64,000 nt of DNA from Pilosibacter fragilis (GTDB taxonomy: Bacteria > Bacillota > Clostridia > Lachnospirales > Lachnospiraceae): the NCBI RefSeq assembly GCF_032490495.1, contig NZ_JAVYJB010000012.1, positions 36,649 to 100,648 of the forward strand, in the 5' to 3' direction. This document shows, in pieces, positions 33,300 to 41,709 of the stretch. The position numbers were made by a program, and so were the translations under genes. The notes under the pieces were generated by a model. That model searched no databases. It saw only the letters and a program-made list of their open reading frames with translations, and was not told the origin of the DNA. The number at the start of each line of letters is the position of its first letter. Position 1 is the stretch's first letter.

Positions 33300-34622
33300 T
33301 TAGTGGAACGCCTCTTTCGCATACTGCTCCAGCTCATCCCTGAAATCCGGGTGCGCGATCGCGATCATGGACTCGGCGCGCTCTCTTAAGGTTTTTCCAG
33401 AGAGGTTCGCGATGCCGTACTCGGTCGCAACGCTCTGGATCATGGTACGCGGTGCGGAGACAGTGGAGCCGCCCGGAATGAACGGGACGATGTTGGACTT
33501 TAAGGTTCCGTCCTTTGTTTTTCTCGCAGAGTTGATGCAGATGTATCCCTTTCCTCCAACGGAACGGTAAGCGCCCTCAAGGAAATCCATCTGGCCACCG
33601 ATGCCGGAGAGCTGGCGGGTTCCTGCGGACTCAGCATTCTCCTGACCCATCAGGTCAAGCTGCACGCCGCCATTGATGCTGATGACGTTCTTCATGGTTC
33701 CGATGCGCTGCGGATCATGGGCATAATCGAGATCAGCCGGGTGGAAAAGTTTCGGATTCTCCGCGATCCAGTCATAGAACTCCTGGGAGCCCATCGCGAG
33801 ATTCCAGGTGGAGAGACCGGTATCGAATTCTTTCTTCGCGTTTGTGAGCTTTCCGGCTTTCCAGAGGTTTAAGTAAGCGTCACTGATGGTTCCGGTATGA
33901 CAGCCAAGGTCTTTTAGGTCAGACTCTGCCAACATATTTGCAACGGTGAACGGAACGCCGCCGACGCCGAGAGAGAGAACCGCGCCGTCCGGAATCTCGT
34001 TTACGACGAGCTTTGCGATCTGGATATCTGTCTCAGACGGAGCTTTGTAGGTTCTTACCGGAAGCGGCTCATGAGCGCCCTCCACAATATAATCCGCCTC
34101 GGAGAGATGGACACGGTGGGAACCGTCCACACCCTGAAGCTTCGGATAATGTTCATTGATCTCAAAGATCACAGTTCTTGCACTCTCAAACATGGTTCTC
34201 CATGCGAAGTTTGAGATGCCGAGACCGCAGTAGCCGTTCTCATCCGGTGCGGATACCGGGACGAAGGCAACATCTGTCCGGATATAGCGCTGGCGGTAGA
34301 GCGTCGGGAGAAGGCGGAGTACCACAGGCATGAATTTTACGAGACCGCGGGTCTGGAGTTTCCGTTCGTAGTCACCGATATGCCAGCTGTAGTAGGAGAA
34401 GCTTTCCTGTTCCGGGTCAGCCTCAACGACCTCGATGCGCGGACGGATCACGAGACCGCCGCGGATCTTAACATCCCTCAAATGCCCTTTTCTTGCAGCA
34501 AGTGCTTTATCAAGAAGTTCCGGGAATCCGCCGCCGAATCCATAATCGACCCAGTCGCCATCTTTTACGGCTGCCGCAACGGCAGCTTCCGCAGTTACGA
34601 TCTTGCTCTTGTAATTTTCCAT
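33300..34622 (-). CDS. Acetyl-CoA hydrolase/transferase family CoA-transferase (butyryl-CoA:acetate type)
   Basis: Cytoplasmic family I CoA-transferase of the butyryl-CoA:acetate/4-hydroxybutyrate CoA-transferase group, 440 residues from ATG 34622 (GAGG 7 bases upstream). Conserved features: VDYGFGGGFPELLDKALAAR near residue 29, AFVPVSAPDENGYCGLG, LSLGVGGVPFTVANMLAE, and the acyl-CoA signature ESAGTRQLSGIGGQMDFLEG near 345, followed by GGKGYICINSARKTKDG. In gut Lachnospiraceae such enzymes release butyrate or propionate while taking up acetate. Isolated from other butyrate genes here, so the substrate is uncertain. Good promoter and strong terminator. Confidence 0.87.
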   Translation of the reverse strand: MENYKSKIVTAEAAVAAAVKDGDWVDYGFGGGFPELLDKALAARKGHLRDVKIRGGLVIRPRIEVVEADPEQESFSYYSWHIGDYERKLQTRGLVKFMPVVLRLLPTLYRQRYIRTDVAFVPVSAPDENGYCGLGISNFAWRTMFESARTVIFEINEHYPKLQGVDGSHRVHLSEADYIVEGAHEPLPVRTYKAPSETDIQIAKLVVNEIPDGAVLSLGVGGVPFTVANMLAESDLKDLGCHTGTISDAYLNLWKAGKLTNAKKEFDTGLSTWNLAMGSQEFYDWIAENPKLFHPADLDYAHDPQRIGTMKNVISINGGVQLDLMGQENAESAGTRQLSGIGGQMDFLEGAYRSVGGKGYICINSARKTKDGTLKSNIVPFIPGGSTVSAPRTMIQSVATEYGIANLSGKTLRERAESMIAIAHPDFRDELEQYAKEAFH

Positions 34623-34687
34623 ATGAATCCTCACTCAATATAAATTTTTTTTTACGCGAAAATTTTTCGATTGCACCACACATGCTC

Positions 34688-34716
34688 ATTATAGAAGGTT
34701 TTTGGGTTTAAAACAA
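34688..34716 (-). promoter_or_regulatory. Promoter of the CoA-transferase gene
   Basis: Minus-strand TTGTTT (34716-34711), 17-base spacer, TATAAT (34693-34688). Confidence 0.75.
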
Positions 34717-34754
34717 GAAGATTATCAGGAGTTGAGATATGGAATCGATATAGA

Positions 34755-34783
34755 TTGTATCAGAAATTAGTATATGTTATACT
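34755..34783 (+). promoter_or_regulatory. Promoter of the candidate type I toxin
   Basis: TTGTAT (34755-34760), 17-base spacer, TATACT (34778-34783). Transcription would start near 34790, only 35 bases before the toxin ATG. Confidence 0.75.
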
Positions 34784-34797
34784 GAAATTGCTGCCGA

Positions 34798-34817
34798 ACC
34801 TCCAGCAGAAAGGAGGT
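34798..34817 (+). promoter_or_regulatory. Hairpin hiding the toxin Shine-Dalgarno sequence
   Basis: ACCTCC (34798-34803) pairs perfectly with GGAGGT (34812-34817), which is the ribosome site. GCTGCC at 34789-34794 can also pair with GGCAGC at 34914-34919 just past the coding region, giving a closed 5'-3' folded messenger. Confidence 0.6.
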
Positions 34818-34824
34818 GGGTCGT

Positions 34825-34914
34825 ATGGAAGATATTCTTTTCACATTTCTTGTCTCTGTTTTAGCAGGTGTAGTTAGCTGCTACATATGCAAATGGCTGG
34901 ACAGGGATAATTAG
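34825..34914 (+). CDS. Candidate type I toxin, 29-residue membrane peptide (Fst/Ldr-like shape)
   Basis: Peptide of 29 residues starting MEDILFTFLVSVLAGVVSCY and ending ICKWLDRDN: one membrane span followed by a Trp-Leu-Asp and charged tail. This is the layout of Fst/Ldr-family type I toxins, which depolarise or disturb the membrane. AAAGGAGGTGGG, a full-strength ribosome site, precedes the ATG by 7 bases but is hidden in a hairpin. Own consensus promoter, two-way terminator and an opposing consensus promoter make a compact locus. Resemblance is by shape and pattern only. It could instead be a harmless small membrane protein. Confidence 0.65.
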   Translation: MEDILFTFLVSVLAGVVSCYICKWLDRDN

Positions 34915-34956
34915 GCAGCAGCAGCCTGAACGGAATAGCTCACCGTGAAGAGCGAG

Positions 34957-34989
34957 AAAACCCCAGAGGATGACGGCCTCTGGGGTTTT
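34957..34989. terminator. Bidirectional terminator shared by toxin mRNA and antisense RNA
   Basis: AAAACCCCAGAGG (34957-34969) pairs perfectly with CCTCTGGGGTTTT (34977-34989) around ATGACGG. Confidence 0.85.
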
Positions 34990-35026
34990 CGTTTTGTCGC
35001 ATGGGATCTTTTCACATTCCTTAGCT
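34957..35026 (-). ncRNA. Candidate antisense RNA antitoxin
   Basis: Predicted from the consensus minus-strand promoter at 35033-35061 and the shared terminator. A transcript of about 70 bases would be fully complementary to the 3' end of the toxin messenger across the terminator. The convergent layout with a common terminator is that of the par (RNA I/RNA II) loci. The exact ends are inferred. Confidence 0.5.
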
Positions 35027-35032
35027 GATTAC

Positions 35033-35061
35033 ATCATATTCTATTTAGTCAAAATTGTCAA
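35033..35061 (-). promoter_or_regulatory. Consensus antisense promoter facing the toxin gene
   Basis: Minus-strand TTGACA (35061-35056), 17-base spacer, TATGAT (35038-35033). There is no protein gene downstream of it on that strand before the toxin terminator. Confidence 0.75.
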
Positions 35062-35203
35062 TATACATGTGAGGGAACTAAATGGGTGTTTGAGAGGAAA
35101 TAACTTTATTTTTCATTAGAAATGTAATATAATGAACCTATCTTACTGGTGGCTGGAATTATATTTTCCGCCCCGGAAAATAATGCATGAGGGGAGTCAA
35201 AAC

Positions 35204-36940
35204 ATGAAGGATTACATGAAGATCTACCAGGAATGGCTTGCCAATCCGTACTTTGACGATAAGACAAAAGAAGAGCTTCGGGCAATTGCGAACGATGAAA
35301 ACGAAATTAAGGAACGTTTCTATATGGATCTGGAATTTGGTACTGCGGGACTTCGCGGAATCATTGGAGCCGGAATCAACCGTATGAATATCTATACAGT
35401 CCGCCGCGCGACTCAGGGACTTGCGAACTATATTATCAAACAGGGTGGAGCCGACAAGGGCGTTGCGATCGCTTTCGATTCCCGCCATATGTCCCCGGAA
35501 TTTGCCATGGAGGCGGCAATGACTCTGGCTGCAAACGGCATTAAGGCGTATAAATTTGAATCCCTTCGCCCGACACCGGAGCTGTCCTTCGCAGTCCGTG
35601 AATTAGGCTGTATCGCCGGTATCAACATCACCGCGAGCCATAACCCGCCGGAATATAACGGATATAAAGTATACTGGGAGGACGGCGCGCAGTTCACACC
35701 GCCGCACGACAAAGGTGTGACAGCCGAAGTTCTTGCAATTGAAGATCTTTCTACCGTTAAGACAACGACGGAAGAAGAAGCTTTAAAGAGCGGAAAATTC
35801 CAGGTTATCGGAAAAGAGATCGATGACAGATATATCGCCCAGGTAAAAGCACAGGTCGTTAACCAGGAAGCGATCAACCGCATGCAGAAAGACATCACGA
35901 TCATTTACACTCCGCTTCACGGAACCGGAAATATCCCGGCCCGCCGCGTGATGAAGGAGATCGGCTTCGAGAACGTCTATGTTGTGCCGGAGCAGGAACT
36001 CCCAAACGGCGATTTCCCGACCGTCAGCTACCCGAACCCGGAAGCGGCCGAGGCATTTGAGCTTGGCTTAAAGCTTGCGAAGGAGAAGAACGCGGACCTC
36101 GTTCTCGCTACAGACCCGGATGCTGACCGTCTCGGCGTCTATGTAAAAGATACAAAGTCCGGCGAATATATCCCGCTGACCGGAAATATGTCCGGCTCTC
36201 TGTTATGTGACTATGTGTTAAGCCAGAAACAGGCAGCAGGAAAGATCCCGGCTGACGGCGAGGTCGTAAAGTCCATCGTTACCACAAATCTGGTTGATGC
36301 CGTCGCAAAACACTACGGCTGCAAGCTCGTCGAGGTCCTGACAGGATTCAAATATATCGGTCAGCAGATCTTAAAAGAAGAGACAACCGGCAAGGGAACC
36401 TACATGTTCGGTATGGAGGAGAGCTACGGCTGCCTGATCGGTACATATGCCCGTGATAAGGATGCGATCTCCGCGACTGCTGCCCTCTGTGAGGCTGCTG
36501 CTTACTATAAGGAAAAGGGCATGACCTTATGGGATGCGATGGTTGCCATGTATGAGAAGTACGGTTACTACAAGGATACCGTAAAATCCATCGGCTTAAA
36601 GGGCATTGAGGGACTTGCGAAGATCCAGGAGATCATGGAGAACTTCCGCAAGAATCCGCCGAAGGCGCTTGGCGGCTACGAGGTAACTTCTGTCCGCGAT
36701 TACAAGAAGAACACGATCACAGACGTCGCGACGGGCGAAGTAAAGGAGACAGGTCTTCCGGAGTCCAATGTTCTCTACTATGATATGAATGACGGCGCAT
36801 GGCTCTGCATCCGTCCGTCCGGAACCGAGCCGAAGATCAAATTCTACTATGGCGTTAAGGGAACCTCCCTTGATGATGCTGAGGTGAAGTCCAAAGCCGT
36901 CGGTGATGAGCTGATGGGCATGGTGGATAAGATGATGTGA
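35204..36940 (+). CDS. Phosphoglucomutase/phosphomannomutase (alpha-D-phosphohexomutase)
   Basis: Cytoplasmic enzyme interconverting hexose 1- and 6-phosphates, linking glycolysis to nucleotide-sugar and polysaccharide synthesis. 578 residues from ATG 35204 (GAGGGGAG 8 bases upstream). The active-site phosphoserine loop is ITASHNPPEYNGYKVYW near residue 143, metal binding ATDPDADRLGV near 305, the sugar-specificity loop GMEESYGCLIG near 406 and the phosphate-binding RPSGTEPKIKFY near 540. Length and order are those of the PgcA type. A weak promoter with TATAAT at 35128-35133 precedes it. Terminator at 37050. Confidence 0.93.
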   Translation: MKDYMKIYQEWLANPYFDDKTKEELRAIANDENEIKERFYMDLEFGTAGLRGIIGAGINRMNIYTVRRATQGLANYIIKQGGADKGVAIAFDSRHMSPEFAMEAAMTLAANGIKAYKFESLRPTPELSFAVRELGCIAGINITASHNPPEYNGYKVYWEDGAQFTPPHDKGVTAEVLAIEDLSTVKTTTEEEALKSGKFQVIGKEIDDRYIAQVKAQVVNQEAINRMQKDITIIYTPLHGTGNIPARRVMKEIGFENVYVVPEQELPNGDFPTVSYPNPEAAEAFELGLKLAKEKNADLVLATDPDADRLGVYVKDTKSGEYIPLTGNMSGSLLCDYVLSQKQAAGKIPADGEVVKSIVTTNLVDAVAKHYGCKLVEVLTGFKYIGQQILKEETTGKGTYMFGMEESYGCLIGTYARDKDAISATAALCEAAAYYKEKGMTLWDAMVAMYEKYGYYKDTVKSIGLKGIEGLAKIQEIMENFRKNPPKALGGYEVTSVRDYKKNTITDVATGEVKETGLPESNVLYYDMNDGAWLCIRPSGTEPKIKFYYGVKGTSLDDAEVKSKAVGDELMGMVDKMM

Positions 36941-37049
36941 GATTCCCGGATGTGGGGATAAAGGCAGAGGATATCAGAACGATGTGAAAGATATGAAATG
37001 AATCATTGTCTGGACTGGCTGTGTAAAAACAGCCGTCCGGGCGGACATA

Positions 37050-37102
37050 GAAAAGCTCCCGGAGAGACTGCAGATCAAAAGCAGTTTTTCTGAGAGCTTT
37101 TT
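37050..37102 (+). terminator. Terminator of the phosphohexomutase gene
   Basis: AAAAGCTC-type arm (37050-37057) pairs with GAGCTTTT (37093-37100) around an inner ACTGC/GCAGT stem, then T residues. Confidence 0.65.
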
Positions 37103-37144
37103 AGCTTCCGGGTATTTTTTAGAAACTCGCCTAAAGGGCGATTC

Positions 37145-37277
37145 GTTACTGTTCACGCCTTGCGCAAACAGTAACTGATTTTGCCGATGCTTCGCATTCC
37201 AAATCGGCAAAATCCACTACCACCACTGTACTGTACGGAATTTTCAGTTCAGAAAATTCCTACCCGTGTGCAGTAAC
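37145..37277 (-). repeat. 133-bp three-hairpin element, full copy C (MITE-like)
   Basis: Inverted relative to copy A, same length, GTTACTG and CAGTAAC ends, all three hairpins. It differs from copy A at only a handful of positions, mainly near the TACACGGG/CACACGGG end. Flanked by GGCGAT on both sides (37137-37142 and 37278-37283), a likely target duplication. Confidence 0.8.
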
Positions 37278-37307
37278 GGCGATCCTGCAGATTTCAACGA
37301 AACAATT

Positions 37308-38297
37308 CTACAAGCTTTTGTTCTTCGAACATTCTTCCTCATACCCTGAATCCGGACCGTAAAACTGTTCCAGAAACGTGATATACGCCCTGGCTGCCTT
37401 CGGCAGCTGGATACCTTTCTGGAAGATATAGGCGCTGATAAAATCGCCATACCGGTCGGCTTCCGGCCGCATCCAGTCCGGGAGCGGGAATGAGACGATA
37501 TTATAGTTTTCCACCTGCTCCCGCATCGGGATCATTCCGATTCCGAGATAGTCGGAGCGCTGGATCACGTTGTGGAGCAGGGCGCGGCTGTTGACATAGA
37601 TGACCTGGGAGATCCTGTTCCAGTGGATGAGCTGCAGTGTTTCGTCATTGTAAACGCTCTCGGCGGCCCGGGTCTTTGTGCTCTCACTTGGGTAGAGGAC
37701 GAAGTTGTACTGATACAGCTTTTCCGGTGTCAGGTTATCCAGTTCCTTTAGAATCGGATGTCCGACCCGGCAGAAAAACTGTGTCGGGGACTGGAACAGC
37801 GGGCGCGCTTCCAGATGGCGGAAGGTGAGAAGCTCCTGGATCTTGTCTGCTTTATGGGCCGGATACATAATAAAGCCGATGTCGGCGCGGTTCGTGTAGA
37901 CATCCTCGATGACTTCATTTCCGGTCATTTCCCGGTAGAAAAAACGGAACGGCGTGTCCGCAAGAGAGTTCACCATGCGGATAAAGGCATCGCTGGAGTG
38001 GGAACAGCTGCTGGAGGAGACCCGCAGGCGGTAAGCTTCCGAATGTTCCTTAAAGGTGGTCTTAAAATGTTTCGCGTGCTCGATGAGGTCCCGGCTCATG
38101 TCGAGAAAGAGACGCCCGGATTCCGTCGGGATAATTCCGTTTTTTCCGCGGGTAAAGATTGTGAGCCCGTATTCTTTTTCCGTCTCCCTGAGGACCTTGC
38201 TGAGATAGGGCTGGGTCACGAAGAGGCGTTTCGCGGCGGCGGAGATGGAACCGCAGTTTGAGATCTCGATGAGGTATTCCATGTTCTGAAGATTCAT
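37308..38297 (-). CDS. LysR-family transcriptional regulator
   Basis: 329 residues. Winged helix at the N-terminus (MNLQNMEYLIEISNCGSISA, then AAKRLFVTQPYLSKVLRETE), linker helix, and an effector-binding domain from about residue 90. Divergent from the membrane/AbgB-like operon starting at 38575, with an inverted repeat in the shared intergenic region, so it most likely controls that operon in response to its substrate. The sequence immediately downstream is the 133-bp repeat C. GAAAGGAG precedes the ATG. Confidence 0.9.
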   Translation of the reverse strand: MNLQNMEYLIEISNCGSISAAAKRLFVTQPYLSKVLRETEKEYGLTIFTRGKNGIIPTESGRLFLDMSRDLIEHAKHFKTTFKEHSEAYRLRVSSSSCSHSSDAFIRMVNSLADTPFRFFYREMTGNEVIEDVYTNRADIGFIMYPAHKADKIQELLTFRHLEARPLFQSPTQFFCRVGHPILKELDNLTPEKLYQYNFVLYPSESTKTRAAESVYNDETLQLIHWNRISQVIYVNSRALLHNVIQRSDYLGIGMIPMREQVENYNIVSFPLPDWMRPEADRYGDFISAYIFQKGIQLPKAARAYITFLEQFYGPDSGYEEECSKNKSL

Positions 38298-38403
38298 AGG
38301 GGATAGTCTCCTTTCTGAAATAAAAGCCAGCCGCCCTGTGGATGTAATCCGGGAACATGATCTATAATATCACGGATATATCACAGCCCGGATAAATACT
38401 GAC

Positions 38404-38423
38404 TTATAACGTTTCAGTTATAA
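38404..38423. promoter_or_regulatory. Candidate LysR operator
   Basis: TTATAAC-N6-GTTATAA, a perfect 7-bp inverted repeat containing a T-N11-A LysR box. It sits 20 bases upstream of the -35 of the divergent operon. Confidence 0.6.
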
Positions 38424-38442
38424 CGTGATGAAAACGGGAAAT

Positions 38443-38470
38443 TTGTAAAACTCTGTAGAAATAGTATAAT
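38443..38470 (+). promoter_or_regulatory. Promoter of the DUF5058/AbgB-like operon
   Basis: TTGTAA (38443-38448), 16-base spacer, TATAAT (38465-38470), about 105 bases before the first ATG. Confidence 0.65.
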
Positions 38471-38574
38471 CAAGTGTATACCAATCAACCGGATATGTCA
38501 AACCAAACAGATATAGAAACTGGCGAGTGATCTGTAACTATTGCATTCCGGGCTATACATAAGGAGGAATCACT

Positions 38575-39288
38575 ATGAGTACGCATCTGCAGTTAGCAAA
38601 CAGTACGACGATGGCAATTCTCTGTGGAATCACCATCCTGATCGTTCTTCTCCAGCCGGTGATCTTTATGATCGTGGCATTCAAACGCGGAAAAGAACTG
38701 AACATGACAGACCAGGAAATGAAGGAAGCCGCACGAAGCAGCGCGATCTTCTCTATTATCCCGTCACTCCCGATCATCGTGAGTTACCTGCTCCTGGTTC
38801 CGTCCCTGGGCCGTTATTTCCCGTGGCTCCGCTTAAGCGTTGTAGGTTCCGCAGCATATGAGACCATGGTCGCGAATATGGCGGCAGAGGCGCTGGGCCT
38901 GGAATCCATCACCGTCCCGGACATCCCGGCTGATACTTTTGTGTTTATTCTGTTTGTTGTAACAATTGGAATTCTTGGCGGAAATATCTTCAATGTTTTC
39001 TTCTTAAAGGCATACGACAAGAAAGTCGAGTCCATCAAGAACAGCAACGCGAAGCTCGTTCCGATCATCACGACAGCAATGTTCCTCGGTCTCTATGGAA
39101 CCATGGCAGCTCCGCATTTCACAAATATCGCGAACATTCCGGCGGTTGCAGCGATCCTGGTTGCCGGTATCACATCGATCTTCGTAAACAAGTTTGCGGC
39201 GAACCACAAGAAGTTGAAAGAGTTCGCATTCCCGCTCAGCATGATCGTTGGAATGCTCGGTGCATGTGTAGCGAATCTGCTTATTTAG
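38575..39288 (+). CDS. DUF5058-type integral membrane protein
   Basis: 237 residues with about six hydrophobic spans and no signal peptide. The sequence VAFKRGKELNMTDQEMKEAA followed by SSAIFSIIPSLPIIVSYLLL and PWLRLSVVGSAAYETM is the pattern I associate with DUF5058. First gene of a three-gene operon with another membrane protein and an AbgB-like hydrolase, controlled by a divergent LysR. I infer it is one half of a transporter feeding the hydrolase; that function is not established. AAGGAGGAA precedes the ATG. Confidence 0.7.
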   Translation: MSTHLQLANSTTMAILCGITILIVLLQPVIFMIVAFKRGKELNMTDQEMKEAARSSAIFSIIPSLPIIVSYLLLVPSLGRYFPWLRLSVVGSAAYETMVANMAAEALGLESITVPDIPADTFVFILFVVTIGILGGNIFNVFFLKAYDKKVESIKNSNAKLVPIITTAMFLGLYGTMAAPHFTNIANIPAVAAILVAGITSIFVNKFAANHKKLKEFAFPLSMIVGMLGACVANLLI

Positions 39289-39301
39289 GAGGAAAAACGA
39301 T

Positions 39302-39976
39302 ATGAAAGATAACAGCTTTTATAATAAGATCCACAGACTTGGAAGAATCACCGTCGTCTGTGCCCTGATCAGTTTCATGGCGGTTCCTTTCGGACTTGCC
39401 GCAACAAATGGAATTTCCATGAATATTCCGGAAATTCTGAAAAATGCGATCCCGCTTCTCCTGACATTCAGCATCAGCGGTATCTGTGAGAACCTGTCCT
39501 TCATGCCGATCATCGGAAGCGGCGCGCTCTATATGTCCTGCGTTACCGGTAATGTCAGCAATATGAAGGTTCCGGCGGCGGTCAACGCTATGGAAGTTGC
39601 AGGATACACAGCCGGAAGCGACCGCGCCGATGTCGTTGCGATCATCGCCGTTGCGGCATCCACATTCGTGACAACAGCCATTGTATTCCTGGGAATGCTG
39701 TTCTTAGCTCCGCTCTTTGAACCGATCTACAACAACGCGTTCTTACAGCCGGCATTCCAGAACATGGTTCCGGCACTTATGGGTGCCCTGTTGTTCCCGT
39801 TCATCTTAAAGGCCCCGAAGCAGGCCATCATTCCGATCGCGCTTCCGATCATCGCGATCTTAGTGATCGGCCGCAAGGTGTTCTCTTCAAACCAGAGCTA
39901 TATTATGGTGGGTGTGATCATTTTGTCAGTGATCTACTCCCTGGCACTTTATAAAAAGGGAAAGATCAGCGCGTAA
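39302..39976 (+). CDS. Integral membrane protein, partner of the DUF5058-type protein
   Basis: 224 residues with six or seven hydrophobic spans. No family recognised. It starts 13 bases after the previous stop with an AGGAGGAAA ribosome site, so the two membrane proteins should be made in similar amounts. Notable polar loops within the membrane region: GICENLSFMPIIGSGALYMS and CVTGNVSNMKVPAAVNAMEV. The pairing suggests a two-subunit carrier whose cargo is cleaved by the AbgB-like peptidase encoded next. Substrate unknown. Confidence 0.65.
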   Translation: MKDNSFYNKIHRLGRITVVCALISFMAVPFGLAATNGISMNIPEILKNAIPLLLTFSISGICENLSFMPIIGSGALYMSCVTGNVSNMKVPAAVNAMEVAGYTAGSDRADVVAIIAVAASTFVTTAIVFLGMLFLAPLFEPIYNNAFLQPAFQNMVPALMGALLFPFILKAPKQAIIPIALPIIAILVIGRKVFSSNQSYIMVGVIILSVIYSLALYKKGKISA

Positions 39977-40082
39977 AGGGAAAATAAGCGTCCTGGCCGG
40001 TGGAAAATATGAAAACGTGCGGTACAGGCGCAATTTCCTGATAAATTTAGGAAAGGAAGATCCGGAAATTCGGACAAATAAT

Positions 40083-41519
40083 ATGGATAAAAAAGAATTT
40101 GTCTTAAAAGCAGTTGCAGATAAAAAGGCTCTGATCGTTGATGTCAGCGACAAAATTTTCGACTACGCAGAGGTCGGATTCCATGAATTCAAGACCGCGA
40201 AGCTCTACGAGGAAGTCCTGAAAAAAGAGGGATTCCAGGTGGAGATGGGAGTCGGCGGCATGCCGACGGCGTTCAAGGCTGTATACGGAAGCGGAAAGCC
40301 GGTGATCGGTTTCCTCGCCGAGTATGACGCCCTGCCGGAGCTGTCCCAGGAAGGCGGCTGTACGATGCGAAAGAAAGCCGCAGGGGACAACCCGGATGGA
40401 CATGGATGCGGACATAACCTCCTCGGCGCGGGTGCCATGGCGGCAGCGCTTGCTGTAAAAGCTTATATCGAGGAACACCCGGAAGCGGGAACTGTGATCC
40501 TTTTTGGATGCCCGAGTGAGGAAAAGGGAGACGGAAAGGCAATCATGGCACGAGAAGGTGTATTTGACGGTGTGGATGCTGCTTTTACATGGCATCCGGG
40601 CGATAAGAATGCGATCTGGTCCGAGTCTACACTGGCGAATGTCAGCGTGTTCTTCAACTTCAAGGGTGTGACCTCCCACGCGGCGGCAGCTCCGGAACTT
40701 GGACGTTCCGCACTGGACGCTGCGGAGCTCATGAGCGTCGGCGTCAACTACCTGCGGGAGCACATTATCTCCGACGCAAGAGTCCACTACGCGTACCGCG
40801 ATGTGGGGGGAATCGCCCCGAACGTTGTCCAGGGACACAGCAGAGTCCACTATTTTATCCGTGCACCAAAGTCATGGCAGGTGAAGGAAATCTACAAGCG
40901 TGTCGTTGATGTGGCAGAAGGCGCTGCAAAGATGACGGGAACCGAGATGACATACGAGCTTTACGCCGGACTTTCCGACTATATCCCGAACCATGTCCTC
41001 TCAGAAGTTCTCCACGAGTCCATGGAGGAGATCGGTGCCCCGAAATACGACGAGGCGGACTTTGCCCTGGCATCAAAATTCTTCCATGAGACCGCGACGC
41101 CGGATGAGATGGAGGCAAAGCGCGCCAATATGCGCAGAATGTTTGGCGCAAATCATATCGAGGAGATCGAGGCGCATCCGCTTCATACCGGAATCGCACC
41201 GCTTGTCTGGAACGGTAAGGTCCAGGCCGGATCTACAGATGTCGGTGATGCAAGCTATGTGATCCCGACTGCGATGTGTACGACTGCGACTGCAACTCTT
41301 GGGACTGCAGCACATACATGGCAGATGACTGCTCACGGAAATACCGGGATCGCCCATAAGGCGATGTTAAATGCCGGCGAGGCGATGGCGTTAGCAGCAT
41401 TAAAGACCATGGAAAGCCCGGAGATCCTGAAAAAAGCTCATGACGAGTGGATGGCGGAGACAAACGGCGAGTACGATTGCCCGATCCCGAAAGAGGTTGG
41501 ACCGAGACTGGAAGATTAA
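40083..41519 (+). CDS. M20 amidohydrolase, aminobenzoyl-glutamate utilization protein B-like
   Basis: Metal-dependent hydrolase of the AbgB/amidohydrolase branch of M20, 478 residues from ATG 40083; an in-frame GTG at 40017 is possible because no good ribosome site precedes 40083. Key segments: FLAEYDALPELSQEGGCTMR, PDGHGCGHNLLGAGAMAAAL, FGCPSEEKGDGKAIMAREGV, the HPGDKNAIW loop and the late ITAHGNT-like segment MTAHGNTGIAHKAM. E. coli AbgB with AbgA cleaves p-aminobenzoyl-glutamate imported by AbgT; here no AbgA or AbgT is present, but two novel membrane proteins are. Similar proteins act on other N-acyl amino acids. Confidence 0.82.
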   Translation: MDKKEFVLKAVADKKALIVDVSDKIFDYAEVGFHEFKTAKLYEEVLKKEGFQVEMGVGGMPTAFKAVYGSGKPVIGFLAEYDALPELSQEGGCTMRKKAAGDNPDGHGCGHNLLGAGAMAAALAVKAYIEEHPEAGTVILFGCPSEEKGDGKAIMAREGVFDGVDAAFTWHPGDKNAIWSESTLANVSVFFNFKGVTSHAAAAPELGRSALDAAELMSVGVNYLREHIISDARVHYAYRDVGGIAPNVVQGHSRVHYFIRAPKSWQVKEIYKRVVDVAEGAAKMTGTEMTYELYAGLSDYIPNHVLSEVLHESMEEIGAPKYDEADFALASKFFHETATPDEMEAKRANMRRMFGANHIEEIEAHPLHTGIAPLVWNGKVQAGSTDVGDASYVIPTAMCTTATATLGTAAHTWQMTAHGNTGIAHKAMLNAGEAMALAALKTMESPEILKKAHDEWMAETNGEYDCPIPKEVGPRLED

Positions 41520-41553
41520 ATTTCTGATTCCGTAACATAACATGAATGAAGAT

Positions 41554-41590
41554 AAGAACCAGAGGGAGAATGAATCCTTCTGGTTCTTTT
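41554..41590 (+). terminator. Terminator of the DUF5058/AbgB-like operon
   Basis: AAGAACCAGA (41554-41563) pairs with TCTGGTTCTT (41579-41588), followed by TTTT. Confidence 0.85.
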
Positions 41591-41639
41591 TTGCAGCTGG
41601 AAATATTTTTTCTGAATCAGAGAGAATCGCGAAATCACC

Positions 41640-41668
41640 TTGGCATTTCCGGCTCCTGATGCTAAGAT
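41640..41668 (+). promoter_or_regulatory. Promoter of the Wadjet operon
   Basis: TTGGCA (41640-41645), 17-base spacer, TAAGAT (41663-41668), 41 bases before the jetD ATG. Confidence 0.65.
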
Positions 41669-41709
41669 ACATATAAAGCGAGCGCGGAAAAAGGAGCGGA
41701 GTCAGGGAG

